Assembly (NCBI GenBank): GCA_027058735.1
Contig: JALURZ010000272.1
Coordinates: 1 to 7,419, forward strand
Length of the DNA stretch: 7,419 nucleotides
Direction of reading: 5' to 3'
Source of the DNA: Hyphomicrobiales bacterium
GTDB taxonomy: Bacteria > Pseudomonadota > Alphaproteobacteria > Rhizobiales > JALURZ01
Shown here: piece by piece, positions 1 to 5,149 of the stretch
Numbering within the stretch: position 1 is the first letter of the stretch
How the letters are laid out: every line of letters begins with the position of its first letter
Made by a program: the position numbers and the translations under genes
The notes under the pieces: model-generated
What the model was told of the DNA's origin: nothing
What the model saw: the letters and a program-made list of their open reading frames with translations, nothing else
Databases searched by the model: none

Positions 1-1198
1 TGTCAGGCTGGCCGAAGCGGGTCTGCGGCACCTTGCGCCCGAGGATCCGGCTGGCGACCACCGTGCGCAGGATCTGCGCGGTGCCGCCGCCGATGGTGAA
101 CATGCGCGCATCGCGCGCCATGCGCTCCAGCGGCATGTTGCGCGAATACCCGGCGGACCCGAATATCTGAAGCGCGTCATTGGAGACCTTGATGGCGGTT
201 TCAGAAGCGATGATCTTGGCCTGGGCGGCATGGGTGATGTCGGGAAAACCCGCCTCGGTGGTGTTTGCCGCCGCGCGCCACAGCATCAGCCGGGCGGCTT
301 CGAGCTGTATCGACATATCCGCCAGCATCCATTGCAGCCCCTGGAACTCGCAGATCGGCCGGCCGAACTGTTCGCGGGTCCGCGCATGGTCGAGCGCCAG
401 TTCATAGGCGCCCTGGGCGATGCCCAGCGCCACGGTTCCCGCGCCCACCCGCTGGCCGTTATAGGCATTCATGAGCCCCGCGAAACCGCGTTTCATGCCT
501 TCGGGCGGAACCAGGATCATGTCATCGGGCACCTCGAGGTCTTCGAAGATGACTTCCGTTTCGGGAATGCCGCGCAGGCCCATGGCCGGTTCGCGCGTGC
601 CGATACGCAGTCCCTCCGGTGTGCCCTTGTCGTGGTCGGCCACGCTCAGAAACCCGGCGATCCCCAGTTCCTTGTCGTTTTCGTCGAAAGCGCGGGCGAA
701 AATCACATGCAGTCTGGAGACGCCGCCGCCGGTGATCCAGTGCTTGACGCCGTTGATGAGCCATCTGTCGCCGCGCTTGCGGGCGCTTGTGGTCATCTGC
801 GTGGCCGCCGAGCCTGCGCCCGGCTCGGTGATGCAGATTGCCGGCTTGTCGCCGGCAAGCACCAGTTCGGCGGCGATCTTCTTCTGCCTGTCGCTGCCAT
901 AGGCCATGACCGCGCCGATGCCCCCCATATTGCCCTCAACGACAATGCGGCCGGTGACACCGCAGACCTTGGCCATTTCCTCGACCACCAGCACCACCTC
1001 GAAATAGCCCAGGCCCGGCCCGCCATAATCCTCCGGCACCGTCATGCCCATGAAGCCGGCCCCGGTGAGCGCGCGCACATTGTCCCACGGGTATTGTTCG
1101 GTGCGGTCGATGTCGGCCGCGCGCGGCGCAATCACGTCCCGGGCCAGCTTGCGGGCGGTGTCGCGGATCTGGCGCTGGGCCTGATTCAGCTCAAACAT
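1..1198 (-). CDS. acd: Acyl-CoA dehydrogenase-fold flavoprotein, probable 3-sulfinopropionyl-CoA desulfinase (C-terminus cut by window edge)
   Basis: 399 codons are visible, close to full length for the family; the stop lies beyond the left edge. Acyl-CoA dehydrogenase landmarks are seen in order: an N-terminal helical domain, ITEPGAGS (123-130) and WITGG (154-158) in the middle FAD/substrate region, then RTREQFGRPI (273-282), FGSAGY (346-351) and PLERMARDAR (356-365). The family's catalytic base is a Glu either just before the late GT motif (MCAD type) or on helix G (isovaleryl-CoA dehydrogenase type). Here these are Gly371 (IGGGTAQI) and Gln249 (NGQR), and there is an Arg at 84 (GVTGR). Published work on Acd of Advenella mimigardefordensis reports Gln246, Gly366, essential Arg84 and no dehydrogenase activity. 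I infer removal of sulfite from 3-sulfinopropionyl-CoA, giving propionyl-CoA, in the cytoplasm. The start is supported by AAGGAGA 9 nt upstream, inside the end of the CoA-transferase gene. The family is certain; the substrate is an inference and a relative acting on another acyl-CoA is possible. Confidence 0.85.
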   Translation of the reverse strand, partial: MFELNQAQRQIRDTARKLARDVIAPRAADIDRTEQYPWDNVRALTGAGFMGMTVPEDYGGPGLGYFEVVLVVEEMAKVCGVTGRIVVEGNMGGIGAVMAYGSDRQKKIAAELVLAGDKPAICITEPGAGSAATQMTTSARKRGDRWLINGVKHWITGGGVSRLHVIFARAFDENDKELGIAGFLSVADHDKGTPEGLRIGTREPAMGLRGIPETEVIFEDLEVPDDMILVPPEGMKRGFAGLMNAYNGQRVGAGTVALGIAQGAYELALDHARTREQFGRPICEFQGLQWMLADMSIQLEAARLMLWRAAANTTEAGFPDITHAAQAKIIASETAIKVSNDALQIFGSAGYSRNMPLERMARDARMFTIGGGTAQILRTVVASRILGRKVPQTRFGQPD

Positions 1199-1203
1199 GC
1201 GTT

Positions 1204-2457
1204 TCAGTCTCCTTCGATCACGTTCCGGTCCTGCAGGTTCCGGCGCTCCGGTTCGCTCAAATCCAGCAATTCGCTCAAGATCTCGTGCGTGTGCTGGCCC
1301 AGCGTTGGTGGCGCCTGGCGGTAGGTGACCGGTGTTTTTGAAAATTTCAAGGGATTGCCCACCAGATCCACCTTGCCTGAGCCGGCGCGCGGATGGGGCA
1401 GGGATATTTTCATGCCGCGATGCACGAACTGCGGGTGGCTGAACACCTGTTCGAGATCATTGACCGGTCCGCAGGGCACGCCGATGCGCGCCAACCCCTC
1501 GATCCAGTGGGCCATGGGGCGCTTGCGCGTCAGGTCTTTCAGCAGCGCCACCAGTTCATCACGGTTGGCCAGGCGGCCGACATTCGTTGCGTATTTGGGA
1601 TCGGTGCCCAGTTCGGGCGCACCGGCAAACTCGCAGAACCGCCGGTACTGGCGGTCGTTGCCGGTGGCCAGAACGAAATGGCCATCGCTGGCCGGCATCA
1701 GCTGATAGGGCACGATATTGGGATGGGCGTTGCCGAACCGGCGCGGCTTGTTGCCCGATGTCAGGTAGTTGGTGGCCTCGTTGATGAGCCAGGCGACCTG
1801 GGTGTCGGCCAGCCCGATGTCGATATACTGCCCCTCGCCGGTGGCATGGCGGTGGTGGAGAGCGGCAAGGATGGCGGAAGAGGCATACATGCCGCACATC
1901 ACATCGGCGATGCCGACCGCCACTTTCATCGGTTCGCCCTCGGGTTCGCCGGTGACGCTCATGATGCCGCCCATGGCCTGGATCAGATAATCATAGCCCG
2001 CCTGATCGGCATAAGGGCCGGTCTGGCCGAAGCCGGAAATCGAGCAGTAGATCAGTTGTGGAAATTCTCCCTTCAGATCGTCATAGGCCAGCCCGTATCT
2101 GGCCAGGCCGCCGACCTTGAAATTCTCGATCATGATGTCGCAGGATTTCAGCAACCGGCGGATGATTTTCGCGCCTTCGGGGTGCGCCATGTCCACCGCG
2201 AGCGAGCGCTTGTTGCGATTGGCGCACAGATAATATGCGCTTTCCGATGTGTCGTTGCCATCCGCGTCCTTCACGAAGGGCGGGCCCCATCTGCGGGTAT
2301 CGTCGCCCGCGCCGGGGCGCTCGATCTTGATGATGTCGGCGCCCATGTCGCCCAGAAGCTGGGTGCAGGTGGGGCCGGCCAGAATGCGCGAGATATCCAG
2401 TACACGCAGGCCCGACAAGGGGCCGGGGGGAACGGATCTGTCCGGTTGATCAGGCAT
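1204..2457 (-). CDS. Class III (CaiB/BaiF, formyl-CoA transferase family) CoA-transferase
   Basis: 417 aa, normal length for class III CoA-transferases, which move CoA between acids through an enzyme-bound anhydride on one aspartate. Visible landmarks are LSGLRVLDISRILAGP (14-29), the GADIIKIERP strand-loop (39-48), NRNKRSLAVD (80-89), IENFKVG (110-116), SISGFGQTGPY (139-149), and the GIADVMCGMYA segment whose Asp185 matches the catalytic Asp. YIDIGLADTQ and the C-terminal FVHRGM and LGQHTHEIL segments also fit. The start has GGAAGGA 11 nt upstream. The stop is 5 nt before the acyl-CoA dehydrogenase-like gene, whose ribosome binding site lies inside this gene, so the two are translationally linked. 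Succinyl-CoA:3-sulfinopropionate CoA-transferase of Variovorax paradoxus TBEA6 belongs to this class, and with the neighbouring desulfinase-like protein that is the best specific guess. Sequence alone does not give the substrate; oxalate, carnitine, mesaconate or itaconate-type acids are alternatives. Confidence 0.93.
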   Translation of the reverse strand: MPDQPDRSVPPGPLSGLRVLDISRILAGPTCTQLLGDMGADIIKIERPGAGDDTRRWGPPFVKDADGNDTSESAYYLCANRNKRSLAVDMAHPEGAKIIRRLLKSCDIMIENFKVGGLARYGLAYDDLKGEFPQLIYCSISGFGQTGPYADQAGYDYLIQAMGGIMSVTGEPEGEPMKVAVGIADVMCGMYASSAILAALHHRHATGEGQYIDIGLADTQVAWLINEATNYLTSGNKPRRFGNAHPNIVPYQLMPASDGHFVLATGNDRQYRRFCEFAGAPELGTDPKYATNVGRLANRDELVALLKDLTRKRPMAHWIEGLARIGVPCGPVNDLEQVFSHPQFVHRGMKISLPHPRAGSGKVDLVGNPLKFSKTPVTYRQAPPTLGQHTHEILSELLDLSEPERRNLQDRNVIEGD

Positions 2458-2714
2458 AAAATAATCTGTCCTTCCAAATTCTTATTGTCGATATCTCGCC
2501 CGATACACCATCGCCTTTTCTGTCCAGCCTGCTGCTGCGTTCGTTTGCCGGGGTGTAATGCTGCAATGATGATTGCGATCGCTCGGTTCTGCCGCCTTGA
2601 TGGTATGCGCGCCGGGGGCTCCGGGTCAAAGTCATTGTAACTCATCGGCTCCGCCCGGCGTTCCGCGCGGCCCGTGCGAACCCCTTATCCCTGCGGCAGC
2701 GCGATGAACCCTAC

Positions 2715-2728
2715 AGGAAAAATTTCCT
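2715..2728. repeat. Short inverted repeat AGGAAA-AA-TTTCCT
   Basis: A 6-bp perfect palindrome with a 2-bp centre lies 11 bp to the left of the larger candidate operator. It could be an accessory operator half or chance in an AT-rich promoter region. The rest of the CoA-transferase leader (2458-2714) shows no gene or convincing structure apart from the weak promoter match at 2602-2629. Confidence 0.25.
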
Positions 2729-2755
2729 TGAATAAAGATACAAACAAGTTATCCT
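2728..2755 (+). promoter_or_regulatory. Candidate promoter for the tetR operon
   Basis: TTGAAT (2728-2733) and TATCCT (2750-2755) are 16 bp apart, with 8 of 12 consensus matches, in a locally AT-rich stretch of otherwise GC-rich DNA. Its -10 box lies within the inverted repeat 2740-2761, as expected for a repressor-controlled or autoregulated tetR promoter. Transcription would start near 2762, leaving a leader of about 150 nt. Confidence 0.4.
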
Positions 2756-2764
2756 GTTTGTTAA
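2735..2764 (-). promoter_or_regulatory. Candidate promoter for the CoA-transferase/desulfinase operon
   Basis: Read on the minus strand, TTAACA (2759-2764) and TATCTT (2735-2740) are separated by 18 bp and match 9 of 12 positions of the sigma-70-type consensus. The inverted repeat 2740-2761 fills the spacer. This would give a leader of about 270 nt before the start at 2457. It was found by eye; a weaker alternative (TTGACC/CATACC, 2602-2629, 16-bp spacer) lies closer to the gene. Confidence 0.4.
2740..2761. promoter_or_regulatory. Perfect inverted repeat, candidate TetR operator shared by both arms
   Basis: The arms ACAAACA (2740-2746) and TGTTTGT (2755-2761) are perfect reverse complements around an 8-bp centre, giving a 22-bp site of the size and symmetry bound by TetR-family dimers. 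It lies between the divergent CoA-transferase and tetR genes and overlaps the candidate promoter elements in both directions. Binding by the adjacent regulator is inferred from position and symmetry. Confidence 0.5.
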
Positions 2765-2808
2765 TGCGGAGGAAATGCCGCAGGCCGTCGGGAGGCGGAT
2801 GTCTGATG

Positions 2809-2870
2809 CGCGCAGTGAGGGATGCCGCAGGCGCGGACCGAAAGGCGCCGCAGCGAACGGCATGACAGAC
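2809..2870 (+). repeat. Degenerate 39-bp repeat, copy 1, with a 23-bp internal insertion
   Basis: Starts CGCGCAGTGAGGGATGC and ends CATGACAGAC. Removing 23 bp (2831-2853), which end in a second copy of the GCCGCAG heptamer (2824-2830 and 2847-2853), leaves 39 bp that align with copy 2 (2879-2917) at 33 of 39 positions. The heptamer at both junctions looks like slippage or a duplication-type insertion. Confidence 0.6.
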
Positions 2871-2878
2871 ACTGCGAG

Positions 2879-2917
2879 CGCGCAATGAGGGATGCAGCGG
2901 CGAGTGGAATGACAGAC
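2879..2917 (+). repeat. Degenerate 39-bp repeat, copy 2, containing the tetR start codon
   Basis: Starts CGCGCAATGAGGGATGC and ends GAATGACAGAC; it aligns without gaps to copy 1 after the 23-bp insertion is removed. The preferred tetR start ATG (2909-2911) is inside it. Two copies 70 bp apart suggest a short dispersed genomic repeat; whether it recurs elsewhere cannot be told from this window. Confidence 0.6.
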
Positions 2918-3559
2918 CTGCAACACCAGCAGACCGGTCGGCTGCCACGCCGCAGGCGCACCCAGGAAGAGCGCTCCAGCGCCACCCGGCGCGCGCTGAT
3001 GGAAGCCGCGCGCAAGACCATCTGCGAACGCGGCTATGCGCGCGCCACGATGGATGAGATCGCCCGGCGCGCCGGTGTGTCGCGCGGCGCGCAGACCCAT
3101 CACTATCCAAACAAGCAGTTGCTCGTGCTGGCCGTTGCCGACCACATTTTCGTCAATGTGGAAACCGAGGTGGCCGGGATCGCCGGCCGGCTTCAGTCCT
3201 CCGGCGGGAATTTTGAGGCGTTTATCGCGGAACTTTGGCAAACGGCATTCTCGCGCCGGAATTTCAGCATCATTCTGGAACTCGTCACCGCGTCGCGCAC
3301 CGATCCGGTATTGAAGGAAAAGCTGCATGAGCGGTGGATGCAGCTCACGCGCACCTATGACGACATCTGGCGCCGCACCCTCAGGCGGGCGGACGGTTTT
3401 TCGAAAGAAACCGAAACGGCCCTGTCCCTCACCCTCAGCCTGCTGCGCGGCATGAGCTATGAGCGGATCATGCATGACGAGGAGCCGGAGCGCTATCGCG
3501 AACTGCTGACCTACTGGGCGGACCTGCTGCGTGCCCGGCTGCGGGAGGAAACGCGGTGA
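2909..3559 (+). CDS. TetR/AcrR-family transcriptional regulator
   Basis: 216 aa from the chosen start, typical for the family. A basic N-terminus (RRRRTQEERS, 14-23) precedes a three-helix DNA-binding domain: helix 1 at about 26-41, then the helix-turn-helix ATMDEIARRAGVSRGAQTHHY (46-66) and the usual NKQLL turn (68-72). The remaining 140 residues are the helical ligand-binding and dimer domain, which is too variable to predict a ligand. An in-frame ATG at 2822 would add 29 residues (another lies at 2885), but that extension is made of the repeated DNA at 2809-2917 and ends just before the normal TetR start region, so 2909 is preferred; none of the three starts has a strong ribosome binding site. 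It lies opposite the CoA-transferase operon and heads the ahpD-like/isomerase genes. It probably binds 2740-2761 and responds to the acid or acyl-CoA of this pathway. Confidence 0.9.
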   Translation: MTDLQHQQTGRLPRRRRTQEERSSATRRALMEAARKTICERGYARATMDEIARRAGVSRGAQTHHYPNKQLLVLAVADHIFVNVETEVAGIAGRLQSSGGNFEAFIAELWQTAFSRRNFSIILELVTASRTDPVLKEKLHERWMQLTRTYDDIWRRTLRRADGFSKETETALSLTLSLLRGMSYERIMHDEEPERYRELLTYWADLLRARLREETR

Positions 3560-3655
3560 ATTTCGGTTTTGGAGATACCGGCCGGATCGACTACGGTTTT
3601 GGGCCGCGCCTGGCGGCGGTTTCCGGCGGTGCGGAGTTTGCGGGGGCTGCCAAGA

Positions 3656-3685
3656 GGCCGGTTGACCCGTAGCGCTCAACCGGCC
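3656..3685. repeat. 10-bp perfect inverted repeat in the tetR-ahpD gap
   Basis: GGCCGGTTGA (3656-3665) and TCAACCGGCC (3676-3685) are exact reverse complements around a 10-nt loop. In RNA this is a stable hairpin 97 nt after the tetR stop. No T-run follows on either strand, so it is not a classical intrinsic terminator. It could be a transcript-processing or stabilising hairpin, an attenuator or a second operator. Confidence 0.55.
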
Positions 3686-3696
3686 CTGAAATTCAA

Positions 3697-3720
3697 CATT
3701 GGGAAAATCATTGGGAAAAT
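3697..3720 (+). repeat. Perfect 12-bp tandem duplication upstream of the ahpD-like gene
   Basis: CATTGGGAAAAT occurs twice back to back (3697-3708 and 3709-3720). It sits just before the ribosome binding region AAAGGGA of the gene starting at 3740 and inside an AT-rich leader. It looks like a recent slippage duplication or a double protein-binding site. Confidence 0.6.
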
Positions 3721-3739
3721 ATCGAAAAAGGGATTGCAG

Positions 3740-4342
3740 ATGCCGCGTGTACGAGAAGTCATGATCGAGGAGGTGCCGCAGGACGTGCGCCCGATCTACA
3801 AGCAGTTCGCCGAGGAATATGGCCCGTTCCTCAATCAGGTGAGGATTTTCGCTCACCGCCCGGTTGCGCTCAAACACATCATGGGCCTGCTGCTGGAGCT
3901 GAAGAAAGAGCAGGTGCTGCCGGTCCGCTATCTGGAGATTGCGCTGGTGGCGGTCTCCAAGCTCAATGAATGCACCTATTGCGTGGCCCATCACACGCCG
4001 CGCCTGGTGCGTGAGGGGCTTGGTCCCGACACCGTCGCCAGAATTCTCGACGACGACTGCCCCGGTCTCGACGAGGTCGACCGGCTGGTGCGCGACTATG
4101 CGGTGCAGGTGAGCGAAAAGCCGCAATATATGCGCGACGCCATCTTCGAGGATCTGAAGAGGCATTTCTCCGAGGAACAGATTGTCGAACTGACCCTTCG
4201 TATTGCCCTGTGCGGCTTCTTCAACCGGTTCAACGATGCGTTGCAGATCGGCATGGAAGATGGCGTCCTGGAGGACATGATGGCCATGGGCAGCAGCGAA
4301 TCCGAATTGCCGGAGCATGCTGCGGGCGCATCGGCGGCCTGA
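3740..4342 (+). CDS. AhpD-like / carboxymuconolactone decarboxylase-family protein
   Basis: 200 aa, all-helical by composition. The core segment LEIALVAVSKLNECTYCVAHHT (65-86) carries the AhpD signature: Cys78-x-x-Cys81 followed by His84 and His85, with Glu66 upstream. In AhpD-type proteins the cysteine pair is the redox-active centre that reduces peroxides or regenerates a peroxidase; other members of the fold are decarboxylases or lactonases without the cysteines, so a thiol-redox role is more likely here. The start follows AAAGGGA at a good distance. An upstream in-frame ATG at 3569 would add 57 residues but would run through the hairpin and tandem repeat and has no family match. It lies 180 bp after tetR and 35 bp before the isomerase-like gene. 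If the pathway handles thiols or sulfinates, a peroxide or disulfide protective role would fit, but that is an inference. Confidence 0.85.
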   Translation: MPRVREVMIEEVPQDVRPIYKQFAEEYGPFLNQVRIFAHRPVALKHIMGLLLELKKEQVLPVRYLEIALVAVSKLNECTYCVAHHTPRLVREGLGPDTVARILDDDCPGLDEVDRLVRDYAVQVSEKPQYMRDAIFEDLKRHFSEEQIVELTLRIALCGFFNRFNDALQIGMEDGVLEDMMAMGSSESELPEHAAGASAA

Positions 4343-4377
4343 ACCGACGGTCGTGTGAAAACACAAAGGAGGACGCC

Positions 4378-5136
4378 ATGTTCGGCTGGCGCGGCCGTAT
4401 CGGCCTTGTGGTTCCAACGGGAAACTCGGTCACCGAGCCGGATTTCCAGCGCATGGCGCCCGACGGGGTCACGACCCATGCAAACCGGATCGCACTGAAG
4501 GATGTGACCCCGGACAGCCTGCTGGAAATGGCGGGCGATACCGCGCGCGCAGCCATCGGCATCGCGAGCGTGCGTGTCGGCGTCATCGCCTTTGCCTGCA
4601 CATCGGGCAGCTTCGTGGGCGGCGCGGGCCATGACGAACGCCTGATCAAGGTGATGGAGGATGCGACCGGCGTGCCCTCAACCACCACCACGACCGCGGT
4701 CGTGCGCGCGCTGCGCCTGCTGGGCGTGTCGCGCATTGCCATGGCGACGCCCTATATCGATGAGGTCAGCCGGCTGGAGGTGGACTATTTCCAGAGCCTC
4801 GGTATCGAAGTGACCAAATGGAAGGGCGGCGGCATCGTGGAGACGGCGGACATACAGGAATGCGCGCCGCACGTGTCTTACCGGCGCGCCCGCGAAGTCG
4901 ATGACGACCGTGCGCAAGCCGTGTTCATTTCGTGCACCGGGTTCAGGGCGGCGGAAAATGTCGCACGCCTCGAAGCCGATCTCGGCAAGCCGGTCATCAC
5001 CGCCAATCAGGCGACCTTTGCGGAGTGCCTGCGCATTCTCGGCGTGCACGATGTGGCGCCGGGTTCGGGCTCGCTGTTTGATCGCGTATTCGAAGCGTTG
5101 CGAAAGTCCAAGCCCTCCGCATTGGCGGCCGAATAG
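4378..5136 (+). CDS. Asp/Glu racemase superfamily protein, maleate isomerase / arylmalonate decarboxylase group
   Basis: 252 aa, normal for this group, with two similar alpha/beta halves. Each half carries one cysteine loop: FACTSGS with Cys74 and ISCTGFRA with Cys186. Maleate cis-trans isomerases and racemases need both cysteines, whereas arylmalonate decarboxylase keeps only the second, so an isomerase or racemase is favoured. Other family segments are GRIGLVVPTGN (6-16), near the carboxylate-binding loop, IAMATPYIDEV (120-130) and ITANQATFAECLR in the C-terminal half. Substrates of the family are small dicarboxylic acids or their analogues. The start has an excellent site, AAAGGAGG, 5 nt upstream; a longer in-frame start at 4210 would lie inside the preceding gene. 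It is the last gene of the plus-strand operon and meets glnS tail to tail. Its substrate may be a precursor of the acid activated by the divergent operon, but this is not shown by sequence. Confidence 0.87.
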   Translation: MFGWRGRIGLVVPTGNSVTEPDFQRMAPDGVTTHANRIALKDVTPDSLLEMAGDTARAAIGIASVRVGVIAFACTSGSFVGGAGHDERLIKVMEDATGVPSTTTTTAVVRALRLLGVSRIAMATPYIDEVSRLEVDYFQSLGIEVTKWKGGGIVETADIQECAPHVSYRRAREVDDDRAQAVFISCTGFRAAENVARLEADLGKPVITANQATFAECLRILGVHDVAPGSGSLFDRVFEALRKSKPSALAAE

Positions 5137-5149
5137 CCGGACGCGCCGG

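Noticed and set aside
230..1324. 364-codon plus-strand open frame opposite the acyl-CoA dehydrogenase-like gene
   Set aside because: It has low-complexity His/Ala/Arg-rich translation with no family features, and it lies antisense to a clearly conserved gene; such frames are common opposite GC-rich coding sequence.
1393..2640. 415-codon plus-strand open frame opposite the CoA-transferase
   Set aside because: Antisense to a gene with clear family motifs; its translation shows no domain and it has no ribosome binding site.
2271..2645. 124-codon minus-strand frame starting upstream of the CoA-transferase
   Set aside because: It begins with a GGAG-like sequence before ATG but runs into the CoA-transferase in another frame, and its translation there is the out-of-frame shadow; too little to support a leader peptide.
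3569..3739. 57-residue N-terminal extension of the ahpD-like protein
   Set aside because: It would encode the hairpin and tandem repeat, has no family counterpart, and the internal ATG at 3740 has the better ribosome binding site.
4210..4377. 56-residue N-terminal extension of the isomerase-like protein
   Set aside because: It overlaps the ahpD-like gene, while the ATG at 4378 has a near-perfect AAAGGAGG site and begins the usual family N-terminus.
2711..4417. 568-codon minus-strand open frame across tetR and the ahpD-like gene
   Set aside because: Striking in length, but it overlaps two recognisable genes, crosses the repeats and the gap between them without a break in character, and has no protein motif.
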